Shown in pieces: positions 53,320-63,771 of a stretch of 64,000 bases of DNA. Position 1 is the first letter of the stretch; each line of letters starts with the position of its first letter. A program made the position numbers and the translations under genes. The notes under the pieces were generated by a model. The model was not told where the DNA came from. It made no database searches and worked only from the letters and a program-made list of their open reading frames with translations. The DNA comes from Pseudomonadales bacterium (GTDB lineage Bacteria; Pseudomonadota; Gammaproteobacteria; Pseudomonadales; Azotimanducaceae), in assembly GCA_028281005.1 (NCBI GenBank), contig JANQKS010000106.1, forward strand, positions 1-64,000. The letters run 5' to 3'.

Positions 53320-55206
53320 TTGCATCTGAATCAAGGCGGTGTGGTTCAAAATCTTTGGTTGGCGTTGTGTGTATTTGCGAGTTGCTTTTTCTACGGTGCA
53401 ATCAATCCCGTTTGGGTGCTACCTGCTTTACTTGGCCCTCTGCTTGTTCTGGCATCCACACCTAGTGACCGCTTCATCAGCCTGCAGCTGCAGTCGCCCC
53501 GGCTGCTTTGGGGTTCCCTTGCTGCTCTGAGCCTAATCATCGCGCACCAAACGGTGGTGAGTATAAATCCAGACGCAAGTTTTATTCCGAGCATCGTCCT
53601 CGCTTGTTTGCCGCTATGGGTGCTGACGGTTGCAGTCGCAAAAAACCCGCCACAGCTTTGGGCCTTCCTCACACTGCTAGTTACAAATCTTGCGGTCATC
53701 AGCGTTGTCGATTTCTTGATCCTTCAACAGCGTTCGCACGCGCCACTCGTTGATCCCGGCAACTACCTAACGCTGCTGTATTTTGCGTGGATCCCTTGGG
53801 TTGTGGCTGCACTTATGAAGCCGCTGAGGGGAATCACGCTTTGGCTGTTCCTTAGTATTACGGTTGTCTTCAGTATTGCCATGCTCGCAACACACTTGCG
53901 ATTTGCGGTTTTGGTGCTTGTGTTCATGGTGTTAGTTGTCGTCCTGCTATGTTTTAGGTCGAGCAGCCGCTGGACTACTGGTATAGCGATCATCGCGGCG
54001 ATTATTTTCGGTGGTGTGACGTATCTGCTTCTGGATCCTGCCGGTGCCGCATCCTCGTTCGGCGATGCAAGTCGACAAGCCACGCAACAAAGCCCACGGC
54101 TCCTCCTGTGGCAATCAACCTGGGAAGCAGTGAAGGATATGGGAGGCATTAATGGCACTGGCGTTGGAACCTTCCTCCAAGTATATCCGTCGTTTCGCTC
54201 TCCGGCAGAACAGTCAACTTCAGGTGTTGTGGTACACAATGATTATCTGCAACTCCTTTTGGAAGGCGGCGTTTGGCTTTTTGTGCCTTTGATAGCTCTG
54301 TGTGCGGCGATTGGACTGGCGATATTAAAAGGAGTTCTTTTAGGTCCTGTCCCAGAGCGCGAAGCGGGGCTGTTCGTTGCCATGGGCGTGGCTGCTTTAC
54401 ACGCCTCCGTAAATTTTGTGTTCTCCGTACTTCCTTTGGTTCTTTTATTTGCAGTCGCGCTGGCATTGGCTTCCAGAGGACTATTGCCCGAACGATGTCC
54501 CTCCCAATCGATCAGTAGTAGAAGATGGATTTTTGGCAAAGCCATGATTTGTGCACTTTTAGTTTTGAACATAGCTTATGTCATGCTGCACGTGACCAAC
54601 CTTGCCGTATTTGCGGGGTACAACCAGGTGATTGGCGCTCACTATATCCGCGCAGATGGGGAACGCGCGCTGGAGTACGCTAACCTGTCGCAGCGTTTGA
54701 ACGGTGCGCGAGGTTTGCCGTTTTTTGGTGAAGCACGATTATTGGAACAGAAACTGGCGGCTGAGCCAACGCCGATGAATCTAAGCCGAACCGAAGCTGC
54801 ATACCAACGTTCCGCCGAGTTGGGTGGCTTGAACGCCGCTGTGTTGGTTAACTATGCAATGTTCAAGCAGGCGGTTGGACAGACCCAAGCTGGGCGTGAT
54901 CTTTTGGAGGAGGCGTTAAGAATTAACCCCTACGACCTTTTTGCTAGTGTAGCTCTATTGCATTTTTACGAAACACAAAAAGAGCCGCTGGAAGTTCAAA
55001 GGATTTCCCAACAAATACTTAAGTGGTGCAAACTAATTGCTAAGGAACCTGGGGCCGAGCAGTTGTTTGAACGAATAAAAACCAAATATGTGGGTTCTTC
55101 GGCAGATGCTGAGCGCCTTGAGGTGTGCATGCGTGAGCTTCATCGGCCACGCGGGGGCGGCAGGCACCAGACACCTCTCATGCGGTGGGCCGCTGGTAAG
55201 GCATAG
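53320..55206 (+). CDS. O-antigen ligase / Wzy_C superfamily protein (candidate pilin O-oligosaccharyltransferase)
   Basis: Multi-TM protein with VVVHNDYLQLLLEGGVWLFVPLIAL Wzy_C signature; C-terminal TPR-like region; beside pilins. Confidence 0.75.
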   Translation: MHLNQGGVVQNLWLALCVFASCFFYGAINPVWVLPALLGPLLVLASTPSDRFISLQLQSPRLLWGSLAALSLIIAHQTVVSINPDASFIPSIVLACLPLWVLTVAVAKNPPQLWAFLTLLVTNLAVISVVDFLILQQRSHAPLVDPGNYLTLLYFAWIPWVVAALMKPLRGITLWLFLSITVVFSIAMLATHLRFAVLVLVFMVLVVVLLCFRSSSRWTTGIAIIAAIIFGGVTYLLLDPAGAASSFGDASRQATQQSPRLLLWQSTWEAVKDMGGINGTGVGTFLQVYPSFRSPAEQSTSGVVVHNDYLQLLLEGGVWLFVPLIALCAAIGLAILKGVLLGPVPEREAGLFVAMGVAALHASVNFVFSVLPLVLLFAVALALASRGLLPERCPSQSISSRRWIFGKAMICALLVLNIAYVMLHVTNLAVFAGYNQVIGAHYIRADGERALEYANLSQRLNGARGLPFFGEARLLEQKLAAEPTPMNLSRTEAAYQRSAELGGLNAAVLVNYAMFKQAVGQTQAGRDLLEEALRINPYDLFASVALLHFYETQKEPLEVQRISQQILKWCKLIAKEPGAEQLFERIKTKYVGSSADAERLEVCMRELHRPRGGGRHQTPLMRWAAGKA

Positions 55207-55208
55207 TT

Positions 55209-55946
55209 CTAGACATCCAAATTAGTAATCAGACCGATTCTCTCCAGACTGGCTCGGCGGTAAACGAGATAGCCGAAGACATACCGTGTGGAGAATACAT
55301 AAAAAGCGTAGTCTTCTAACTCTCCTCCGTTTTCTGCCAACCAGTTCGTTAGACGCTCTGTCCATTCGGGGCTAATTGTGATTTCAGCTGTCCTTTCAGC
55401 TGCGTCGACAAACCCTGGTGTAGCGGTTGAAAAAGGGACGTAATAATCGGTGAGTGTGTTCATGGAGCGACCTGATTTGAAATTCTCCGCGAAAAGATCG
55501 TAATGCTCGGTTTCGTTTTCGGGCATTTGCACAGCTACCCACTTCGGACCATTGCCTGGAAAATGTCGTAGGTCAGGAACGGAGACTCCTTCTTCGGCGC
55601 GATAGTCATCTGCTGACATCGTAGTAAAACGCCCCTCGGTGTAGACCACGGCCAACGGTCTTTCACTGTAGACCACCCAGGTACCCGCGCATAAGCACAC
55701 CATCTGTACAAGGCCTATCAATGTTAAATCTGTACGCAGGCCAGGTTTACCAGCTTTAAACACTACTAAGGTGAGGAGCGGGCCTAGCACCAGATCCACC
55801 GCAACAATAATCCGAACGCCGCGCCAGCCGCCGTCGTTGGCAAAGAAAATATCCGGGTACCATTCGAATACCACCAGATAGGCCAGCACAAAAAAGATCA
55901 GCAAACTGATGCCGAGATGGATTGCAAATGCTGTAAACCGACTCAT
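55209..55946 (-). CDS. TfpX/TfpZ-family type IV pilin accessory protein
   Basis: MSRFTAFAIHLGISLLIFFVLAYLVVFEWYPDIFFANDGGWRGVRIIVAVDLVLGPLLTLVVFKAGKPGLRTDLTLIGLVQ resembles TfpX/TfpZ accessory proteins; pilin locus. Confidence 0.75.
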   Translation of the reverse strand: MSRFTAFAIHLGISLLIFFVLAYLVVFEWYPDIFFANDGGWRGVRIIVAVDLVLGPLLTLVVFKAGKPGLRTDLTLIGLVQMVCLCAGTWVVYSERPLAVVYTEGRFTTMSADDYRAEEGVSVPDLRHFPGNGPKWVAVQMPENETEHYDLFAENFKSGRSMNTLTDYYVPFSTATPGFVDAAERTAEITISPEWTERLTNWLAENGGELEDYAFYVFSTRYVFGYLVYRRASLERIGLITNLDV

Positions 55947-56000
55947 CGCTTGGTCGCCCAACTCTGTCCGTGATTGCGTTTACGTTTTAGTTAAAGCCAG

Positions 56001-56852
56001 CTATATAAAGCGCATTGATAAATCGAGGGGATCGATGTTTTTGGTCAACTCGCCTACGGAAATATAGTCCACGCCGGTGGCGGCGATTTCAGTGATGGAT
56101 GTCTCATCTATGCCGCCGGAAGCTTCCAGCTTCAGCTTGCCGGCGGCCATCTGCACTGCGGTCTGGGAGTCTTGCAGCGAAAAGTTGTCCAACATGGCGA
56201 TGTCGGCGCCCGCGGCAATGGCTTCTTCGAGCTCCGCCAGCGATTCCGTTTCAACTTCCAGGGTTAAGTCCGGGTGGTGCGCGCGCGCCTGTTGCACCGC
56301 GGCGGTGATGCTGCCCGCAGCGGCAATGTGGTTTTCTTTGAGCAGGTAGGCGTCAAATAAACCCACGCGGTGATTCTGCCCGCCGCCGCAGGTGACCGCG
56401 TATTTTTGCGCCAAACGCAATCCGGGCAGCGTTTTACGGGTATCCAGCAGGGTGGTGCGGGTACCTTGCAAGAGCTTCACGTAGTGCGCGGTTTTGGTGG
56501 CGGTGCCGGACAACAGCTGGACAAAGTTCAGCATGGTGCGTTCGGTTGTAAGCAAGCTAGTTGCCGGTCCGCTTAAGTAAAACAGCACAGTATCCGCACA
56601 AATGGTTTCGCCGTCTTCGACTTGCCATTCGACGTTGATGCGCGTTTGGGTGCGTGTCCCGACTTGCCGCGCGGTCTCTTCCACCCACGCGCGGCCGCAG
56701 AAGACGCCGTCCTCACGGGTGATAACGCGTGCTTTTGCAACTACGCCTACCTCGATGAGTGCTGCCGAGACGTCTCCCGACCCGATGTCTTCGTCCAGTG
56801 CATCGCCTACATTACGTTGCACCGCTTGTTTAAGAATGTCTGCTGCAATCAT
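56001..56852 (-). CDS. nadC: Nicotinate-nucleotide pyrophosphorylase (carboxylating)
   Basis: DTRKTLPGLRLAQKYAVTCGGGQNHRVGLFDAYLLKENHI; LEASGGIDETSITEIAATGVDYISVGELTK. Confidence 0.98.
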   Translation of the reverse strand: MIAADILKQAVQRNVGDALDEDIGSGDVSAALIEVGVVAKARVITREDGVFCGRAWVEETARQVGTRTQTRINVEWQVEDGETICADTVLFYLSGPATSLLTTERTMLNFVQLLSGTATKTAHYVKLLQGTRTTLLDTRKTLPGLRLAQKYAVTCGGGQNHRVGLFDAYLLKENHIAAAGSITAAVQQARAHHPDLTLEVETESLAELEEAIAAGADIAMLDNFSLQDSQTAVQMAAGKLKLEASGGIDETSITEIAATGVDYISVGELTKNIDPLDLSMRFI

Positions 56853-56968
56853 GAAACTATGTACCGGTCGGTGGTGTTGACGGGCTGAAAGGCAGACAAT
56901 TGTAGTCCTTGAGAACCGTTGAACAAGTTTACAGCTGTGCAATTTGAAGCAAAGGATGGCGTCACCCG

Positions 56969-57586
56969 GTGCATATTAACGTGCATACAAAAGTTCAGAC
57001 AGCAGAGCAGACAGAAGCCCCGATAGACCCGGAGCACCGCCTGCGTGGTGCCCAGTGGTGCCCCAGTCCGTTTTGGGATGAGCGTCCCGCCTGGGCGCAG
57101 CCGGAATTGCTCGTAGTGCACTGTATTTCACTGCCTGAGGGCCAATTTGGCACAGGTTACCCGCAAGCTCTGTTTACCGGACAGCTCACAGGTGACGAGC
57201 ATGCGGATTTTGGCGATCTGCGGGGTGCTGAAGTTACGCCGCATCTGCTTATCGACCGCCAAGGTTCAGTGCAGCAGTTTGTTGCGTTCGACAAACGCGC
57301 ATGGCACGCCGGGATGTCGTGCTGGCGGACGCGCCGCGGGTGTAACGCGTATTCCATAGGCATCGAGCTGGAAGGTTCGATTCACACACCATTTACTCTG
57401 GAACAGTATGATGCCTTGGGTGATGTGTGCGCCGCGCTGCTGCGTCACTATCCAGGTTTGAGCGTGGACGCCGTGGTCGGTCACAACGAAATTGCTCCAC
57501 AGCGCAAACAGGATCCAGGACCGTATTTTGATTGGTGTGGATTGTTGTTGCGCCTGCACCAGCAGTTAAGCAACCCAAGAGTTTGA
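56969..57586 (+). CDS. ampD: 1,6-anhydro-N-acetylmuramyl-L-alanine amidase AmpD
   Basis: VVHCISLPEGQFGTGYPQALFTG; SHLLIDRQG-type amidase_2 core; VGHNEIAPQRKQDPGPYFDW. Confidence 0.96.
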   Translation: MHINVHTKVQTAEQTEAPIDPEHRLRGAQWCPSPFWDERPAWAQPELLVVHCISLPEGQFGTGYPQALFTGQLTGDEHADFGDLRGAEVTPHLLIDRQGSVQQFVAFDKRAWHAGMSCWRTRRGCNAYSIGIELEGSIHTPFTLEQYDALGDVCAALLRHYPGLSVDAVVGHNEIAPQRKQDPGPYFDWCGLLLRLHQQLSNPRV

Positions 57587-57587
57587 G

Positions 57588-60260
57588 ATGGCAAAAACAG
57601 GACTAGAAGACAACAATCCGGACGAAACCAGAGAGTGGCTGGCGTCGCTGGAGTATGTGCTTGAAAACGACGGCGTTGAGCGGGCTAACTTCTTATTGGA
57701 ACGCCTCTCGGCGCGCATGACCAAAACCGGCGCCAGTTTGCCGTATACGGTCAACACGGCTTATCACAACACCATCCCGTCTGCCAAAGAAGCGTTTATG
57801 CCGGGGGATCTGTTCATGGAGCGGCGCATCCGCTCCCTGATTCGCTGGAACGCCTTAGCCATGGTAGTGCGCGCCAATTCCAAGCCGGGTGAGCTTGGTG
57901 GGCATATCTCCAGTTTTGCGTCTTCAGCCACGTTATATGACGTTGGCTTTAACTACTTTTTTAAGGGGCCGGACGGCGGTAATCCAGGCGACCTGATTTA
58001 TTTTCAAGGCCACTCGGCTCCAGGCGTTTATGCGCGCTCCTTTCTCGAAGGCCGCCTGTCTGAACAGCAGATGGACAACTTTCGCCAGGAGGTTGACGGC
58101 GGCGGTCTGTCTTCTTATCCCCATCCTTGGTTGATGCCTGACTACTGGCAATTTCCCACGGTGTCCATGGGTTTAGGTCCGCTGCAAGCCATTTACCAAG
58201 CCCATGTCATGAAATATCTGGACAGCCGTGGATTGGTAGAGATGGGCGACCGCAAGGTGTGGGCCTTTTTGGGAGACGGCGAAACTGACGAACCCGAATC
58301 GTTGGGAGCGTTGGCTTTGGCCGGGCGGGAAAAGCTGGACAACCTAATTTTTGTCGTCAACTGTAACCTGCAGCGTTTGGATGGCCCCGTCCGCGGCAAC
58401 GGCAAAATCATCCAGGAGTTAGAAGGTTATTTCCGCGGCGCCGGTTGGAATGTCATCAAAGTGGTGTGGGGCCGCTTATGGGATCCGCTGTTTGCTCGGG
58501 ATGAGCGCGGTTTGTTGCAGCAACGCATGAACGAAACCGTTGATGGCGAATACCAGAATTTTAAAGCCAAAGGCGGCGGCTACGTGCGCGAGAAGCTGTT
58601 TGGGCAGGACGAAGAGTTGTTACAGATGGTTGAAAACCTCTCCGACGACGATATCTACCGCCTTAATCGCGGGGGTCATGACCCGTACAAGGTCTACGCG
58701 GCCTATCACGCCGCGGTGCACCACAAAGGTCAGCCTACGGTGATTCTGGCGAAGACCATCAAAGGTTACGGCATGGGTGATGCCGGTGAGTCGGAAAACG
58801 ACACCCATCAGGTGAAAAAGCTCAATCTGGAAGAGCTTAAGGCTTTCCGTGACCGTTTCGATGTACCGCTGACAGATGCTGAACTGGAATCCATCCCCTA
58901 CTATCGACCGGCAGAAGATTCGCCCGAAATGGTGTATTTCCGTGAAAAACGTGCCGCCTTGGGTGGTCCCATACCAAAGCGCACGGTAGATCCGACCCAG
59001 CTGCCGGTGCCTGATCTCAGCGCCTTTGAAGCTCAGTTAAAAGGCAGCGGCAAACGCAGCATCAGCACCACCATGGCCTTTGTACGTATTCTTGCCACCC
59101 TGGTGCGCGACAAACAAATCGGTAAACGCGTTGTGCCCATTGTTCCGGATGAAGCGCGCACATTTGGAATGGAGGGGATGTTCCGTCAGCTCGGTATTTA
59201 TTCTTCGGTGGGCCAATTGTATGAGCCTGAAGATGCGGACGAGCTGAATTCGTACGTCGAGTCCAAGGACGGCCAGGTTATGGAGGAAGGTATAAACGAA
59301 GCCGGGGCGTTTGCTGCTTGGTTGTCCGCAGCCACCTCCTACAGCACCCACGGCTACACTTTGGTGCCGTTCTACATCTACTACTCCATGTTCGGGTTCC
59401 AGCGGGTGGGTGACTTAAGCTGGGCGGCGGGTGATCTGCGTGCGCGGGGTTTTCTGCTCGGTGGTACTGCCGGGCGCACCACCCTGAACGGGGAAGGCCT
59501 GCAGCACCAGGATGGGCATAGCCACGTGTTGGCTTCCACGGTGCCCAACTGCATTAGTTATGACCCCTGCTACAACTACGAGCTGGCGGTGATTGTGCAA
59601 GATGGTCTCAGGCGCATGTATGTGGAGCAGGAGTCCCTCTACTTCTACATCACCGTCATGAACGAAAACTATCAGCATCCGGCGATGCCGGAAGGGGTAG
59701 AGGAAGGCATTCTGCGCGGCATGTACCCACTGCGAACGCTGGGTGAGGCAGATGCCTCCGCCTCGGCGAAGAAAGTACGGCTGCTCGGCAGCGGCACCAT
59801 TCTGCGTGAAGTGGAAGCCGCCGCAGAGATGTTGCACCAGGACTATGGGGTTGCGGTGGAAGTGTGGAGTGTGACCAGTTTCACCGAGCTGGCGCGGGAT
59901 GCCCAGGACGTGGAGCGCTGGAACATGTTGCATCCGGAAGAGACGCCGCGGCAGAGTTATGCCGCTACCTGCCTGGCTGGCGATGCGCCGGTCATCGCCG
60001 CAAGTGACTACATGAAAGCGCTTGCGGAGCAGCTGCGCGGCAGCATCTCTGCGCCGTTTCACGTGTTGGGCACCGATGGTTTCGGCCGTAGTGATACCCG
60101 GGAACAGCTGCGTCATTTCTTCGAGATAGACCGTAGATTTGTGACGCTGGCGGCGCTGTCGAAACTCAGCGAAGCCCAGGTGATTTCCAGCCAAGACGTG
60201 AAACAAGCGCGCGACAGCCTCGGCATCAGTGCCGACAAAGACAACCCCCGGCTGAGTTGA
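57588..60260 (+). CDS. aceE: Pyruvate dehydrogenase E1 component (homodimeric)
   Basis: PDNDPDETREWLASLEYV-type N-terminus, GDGETDEPESLGAL TPP motif, about 890 aa. Confidence 0.98.
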   Translation: MAKTGLEDNNPDETREWLASLEYVLENDGVERANFLLERLSARMTKTGASLPYTVNTAYHNTIPSAKEAFMPGDLFMERRIRSLIRWNALAMVVRANSKPGELGGHISSFASSATLYDVGFNYFFKGPDGGNPGDLIYFQGHSAPGVYARSFLEGRLSEQQMDNFRQEVDGGGLSSYPHPWLMPDYWQFPTVSMGLGPLQAIYQAHVMKYLDSRGLVEMGDRKVWAFLGDGETDEPESLGALALAGREKLDNLIFVVNCNLQRLDGPVRGNGKIIQELEGYFRGAGWNVIKVVWGRLWDPLFARDERGLLQQRMNETVDGEYQNFKAKGGGYVREKLFGQDEELLQMVENLSDDDIYRLNRGGHDPYKVYAAYHAAVHHKGQPTVILAKTIKGYGMGDAGESENDTHQVKKLNLEELKAFRDRFDVPLTDAELESIPYYRPAEDSPEMVYFREKRAALGGPIPKRTVDPTQLPVPDLSAFEAQLKGSGKRSISTTMAFVRILATLVRDKQIGKRVVPIVPDEARTFGMEGMFRQLGIYSSVGQLYEPEDADELNSYVESKDGQVMEEGINEAGAFAAWLSAATSYSTHGYTLVPFYIYYSMFGFQRVGDLSWAAGDLRARGFLLGGTAGRTTLNGEGLQHQDGHSHVLASTVPNCISYDPCYNYELAVIVQDGLRRMYVEQESLYFYITVMNENYQHPAMPEGVEEGILRGMYPLRTLGEADASASAKKVRLLGSGTILREVEAAAEMLHQDYGVAVEVWSVTSFTELARDAQDVERWNMLHPEETPRQSYAATCLAGDAPVIAASDYMKALAEQLRGSISAPFHVLGTDGFGRSDTREQLRHFFEIDRRFVTLAALSKLSEAQVISSQDVKQARDSLGISADKDNPRLS

Positions 60261-60302
60261 CGGACCCAGTCGCAGCCGGTTTTTTGATAGAAGAGCATTC
60301 GA

Positions 60303-62051
60303 ATGGACGTAACGATTCCGAATCTTGGCGACATAGACGACGTTGAAGTCATCGAAATCTGTGTTGCGGTGGGTGATGAGGTGGTGGAGAACGATGTGCT
60401 CATCGTCATCGAATCTGATAAAGCCTCCATGGAAATTCCGGCGCCGGCGGCGGGCACCGTCAGCGCTCTGCAGGTCGCTGTGGGAGACCAGGTACAGGAA
60501 GGTATGCTCATTGCCGTGCTTGCAGATGCGCAGGGAAACACGGACGCAGATGCAGGTGGAGCTGATACCGAATCACCGGCCAAGGAGGCCGAGGAAGCAA
60601 GGCAGGCCGCGGAGCCTGTGCCTGCCGATCCTGAGCCCGACACCCAGGATGACACTTCTCAGTCCCAGGCTTCGCCCTCTTCCGCGGCGTCTGAGTCAAA
60701 AGACAACGCAGTCATAGACGTACTGGTCCCAGATCTGGGAGACGCCAGCGGCGTGGTGGTGATCGAAATTGCGGTCCAGCCCGGCGCGAGTGTCGACGTA
60801 AATGACTTGTTGGTTGTGTTGGAATCCGACAAAGCGTCGATGGAGATTGTGGCGGAACATGCAGGTTCCGTATTGGCGGTAGGCGTAGAAGAAGGCCAGG
60901 AAGTTGAACAGGGTACGCTCATTGCCACATTGTCGGTGTCAGACGCGGCGCCCGCTTCGAGTTCAATGCCGTCAACGTCTCCTTCGACTTCTACGTCTAC
61001 AGCGCCGGCACCCACTAGCAACGTAGAGGCACCTGAACCGCAAGCCGCGTCTTCGGTCTCGACGGCTTCTGCGCCTAGCTCAAGCGCATCCGCGAGCACG
61101 CTAGCGGGAGACGCTCGCCGTGATGCGGATGATGACGTTAAGGCCGCGGCAAAAGTGTATGCCGGTCCGGCCGTACGCCGCTTAGCACGTGAATTGGGTG
61201 TACAGCTCGCGGAAGTTAAAGGCACCGGCAACCGCTCGCGTATTACCAAGGACGATGTAAAAACCTATGTGAAAAACCGCATGGTAGCCTCGGCGCCCGC
61301 CGCGGGTGGCGGCGTAGGTTGGCCCGCAGTGGCGGTGATCGACTACGCCAAGTTTGGCCCCGTTGAGCTGCGCGATCTCACCCGCATACAGCAGCGTGGT
61401 GCGGACAATTTACACCGCAGTTGGGTGAATTTGCCCCATGTTACCCAGCACGACGAAGCTGATGTCACCGACATGGAAGAGTTTCGTCGGTCGTTGCGCA
61501 AAGAAGGTGAACAGCGTGGCGTTAAAGTCACCCCGCTGGCTTTCCTTATAAAAGCCTGTTGCAGTGCCCTGCGCGAATACCCGATGTTTAACGCCTCGTT
61601 GCATGAGGACGGCCGCCAATTGGTGGTGAAAGGCTACATCAATATCGGTATGGCGGTGGATACCCCCGAAGGGTTGGTGGTGCCGGTCATCAAAGCGGCT
61701 GACCAGAAGAGCATCTGGGAATTGAGCGCCGAAGTGGCCGAGTTGTCGACAAAGGCGCGCGACAAAAAGCTGGGTATGGATGACTTGCAGGGCGGCACGT
61801 TCAGTATCTCGAGTCTTGGCGCAATAGGCGGCACCGGCTTTACGCCGATTGTAAACGCGCCCGAAGTGGCCATATTAGGGGTCGCGAAGCTACAGACCAA
61901 ACCCCTATGGGACGGTGAGGGTTTTGTACCACGCCAGGTGCTACCGCTGTCTTTGTCCTATGATCACCGAGTGATAAACGGTGCGGATGGTGGCCGTTTT
62001 ATGCTTCACCTAACCACCCTGTTAAGCGACATACGACGCCTGGCGCTTTGA
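60303..62051 (+). CDS. aceF: Dihydrolipoyllysine acetyltransferase (PDH E2) with two lipoyl domains
   Basis: Two ESDKASMEI lipoyl motifs, PSBD (AGPAVRRLARELGVQLAEVKGTGNRSRITKDDV), catalytic LSYDHRVINGADGGRF. Confidence 0.98.
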   Translation: MDVTIPNLGDIDDVEVIEICVAVGDEVVENDVLIVIESDKASMEIPAPAAGTVSALQVAVGDQVQEGMLIAVLADAQGNTDADAGGADTESPAKEAEEARQAAEPVPADPEPDTQDDTSQSQASPSSAASESKDNAVIDVLVPDLGDASGVVVIEIAVQPGASVDVNDLLVVLESDKASMEIVAEHAGSVLAVGVEEGQEVEQGTLIATLSVSDAAPASSSMPSTSPSTSTSTAPAPTSNVEAPEPQAASSVSTASAPSSSASASTLAGDARRDADDDVKAAAKVYAGPAVRRLARELGVQLAEVKGTGNRSRITKDDVKTYVKNRMVASAPAAGGGVGWPAVAVIDYAKFGPVELRDLTRIQQRGADNLHRSWVNLPHVTQHDEADVTDMEEFRRSLRKEGEQRGVKVTPLAFLIKACCSALREYPMFNASLHEDGRQLVVKGYINIGMAVDTPEGLVVPVIKAADQKSIWELSAEVAELSTKARDKKLGMDDLQGGTFSISSLGAIGGTGFTPIVNAPEVAILGVAKLQTKPLWDGEGFVPRQVLPLSLSYDHRVINGADGGRFMLHLTTLLSDIRRLAL

Positions 62052-62088
62052 TCAAATTGATCCGGGTGGCTGATTAGGCCCGGCTTGG

Positions 62089-62640
62089 TCAGCCTCGATT
62101 GGGCCCCTGCCACTGTTCTTCGGCGCTTGCGGTTAAACTGCGCGCCAGCACAAAAAAGTAGTCGCTCAGCCGGTTGAGGTATTGTGCGCTGGTGACATAG
62201 GCTTCCGGTGCTTCACCATCGGTCATGTGTATCAACGCCCAAAGCATCGTTTCCGCGCGTCGGCACACCGTGCGGCAGATGTGACTTTGCGCCGCTGGCA
62301 CGCCACCGCCGGGAAGCACGAATTCCGTAAGCGGCGGTAACGCGGCGTTCAGGGTATTAACCTCTGACTCCAAATGCGCCGCTGAGGGGGCGTTGAATTC
62401 ACCCTCCATGGCCAACACCGCGCCGATATCAAACAAATCTTGTTGAATCTGTTTGAGCTGAGCGGATTGCAGGTCGGTGGTGCTGACAAGCATGCCAACG
62501 TGGCTGTTAAGCTCATCCACGGCGCCAATGGCTTGAAAGATCGGAGCGTGTTTAGCAACGGTACGTCCGGTGGCTAGTTTGCTGTTGCCGCTGTCACCGG
62601 CGCGGGTGGTGACTTTACCAATACGTTGTTTATCAGCCAT
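62089..62640 (-). CDS. Cob(I)alamin adenosyltransferase, PduO type
   Basis: KVTTRAGDSGNSKLATG; VDELNSHVGML; FVLPGG; start at MADKQRIG. Confidence 0.92.
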   Translation of the reverse strand: MADKQRIGKVTTRAGDSGNSKLATGRTVAKHAPIFQAIGAVDELNSHVGMLVSTTDLQSAQLKQIQQDLFDIGAVLAMEGEFNAPSAAHLESEVNTLNAALPPLTEFVLPGGGVPAAQSHICRTVCRRAETMLWALIHMTDGEAPEAYVTSAQYLNRLSDYFFVLARSLTASAEEQWQGPNRG

Positions 62641-63619
62641 GTTCAGTTTCAAGCCGCAAGGCAGGATCAAATGGCCGTACCGTAATGATGCCGGTATCAA
62701 ACGACCTGCTTAAACCCTGGTAGGCAAATTCGAGAAGCTCTTTGGCTCGCGGGTGGCCGGTGCTGGCGTCAGCAGCGGTGATGCTCACTCCTACCACCAC
62801 CGGGATGTATCCCTGGCTGGTGCGAAAAGAATGCATATAAAGGCTGTCGAAGATGCGCCGGAAGCTCTGCGACGTGCAGTTTTCCAAGTTGTCTTGCAGC
62901 GTGGTGACCGCAAACACGTTGGTTTCCGGGTGGGTGACAACGTCCAGCGGTCGCACCAGCTGACGTATCTTTGCGCTGATGCCGGATAGCAGCTCATCGA
63001 TGCTGCTGGAGTCATATTGGTTTTTGATGACCTCGAGATTGTTTAAACCCACCAGCAGCAGGCAGGCAGCGCCACCCCGGGTTTCGGATTCGGTCAGGGT
63101 CGCCTCGAGGCGCTCCATGGTGAATTTTAAATTGCCCAGACCGGTGACCGGATCCACCAGGTCTGTGGTTTGTAATTCCTTCACTTTACGCAGCAAATGC
63201 CGGTTGCTTTTCATCAGCTCGTTATGGCGTTCGGTGATTTTTGCCGCGGCCACAATTCTCGGCAGCAGTTGGGTGCGTATGTGGGCCTTGTTGAGAAAAT
63301 CATCCACGCCGACATCAAAAGCTTTTTGTAGGGCATCAAAATCGTCGCGCGCGGTCATCAACATGACATAGGTGTGGTGGTGGTTGGCTTCGTCCAACTT
63401 CTTAACCTTGACGGTCAGTTCGAGGCCATCCATGGCGGGCATTAACCAGTCGGCGATGATGATTTGCGCTGGCCGTTTTTCCACTGAGCGCAGTGCTTCC
63501 AGCGGATTATTGGTAAAACGCACATTGTTGAAACCACCCGCTCGCAGCACCTTAGCGATAATCGCGCTGGAAAACTTTGCATCGTCGATGACGAGGATTG
63601 GAATGTCGGAATCCGGCAT
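62633..63619 (-). CDS. Response regulator: REC domain plus degenerate GGDEF domain
   Basis: ILVIDDAKFS, IIADWLMPAMDG, MLMTARDD, FLNKA (REC intact); GGDEF position reads ETNVF. Confidence 0.85.
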   Translation of the reverse strand: MPDSDIPILVIDDAKFSSAIIAKVLRAGGFNNVRFTNNPLEALRSVEKRPAQIIIADWLMPAMDGLELTVKVKKLDEANHHHTYVMLMTARDDFDALQKAFDVGVDDFLNKAHIRTQLLPRIVAAAKITERHNELMKSNRHLLRKVKELQTTDLVDPVTGLGNLKFTMERLEATLTESETRGGAACLLLVGLNNLEVIKNQYDSSSIDELLSGISAKIRQLVRPLDVVTHPETNVFAVTTLQDNLENCTSQSFRRIFDSLYMHSFRTSQGYIPVVVGVSITAADASTGHPRAKELLEFAYQGLSRSFDTGIITVRPFDPALRLETEHG

Positions 63620-63771
63620 GTATCGTGCGGGGGTGCAAGTCGTAGTTGTGCGATAGACCTTGATATGCGACCCCTGTCGCGATGTCAAGGAAGGCGTCGA
63701 CAATTCGAACAAGAGCTCACTCAAGCTGCTTGGTCGCAAGTGGCTTTTACAAGTTGCGATGAGGAGGGTAA

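Noticed and set aside
59415-60206. 263-aa minus-strand ORF within aceE
   Set aside because: Antisense to conserved aceE coding sequence, no recognisable domain.
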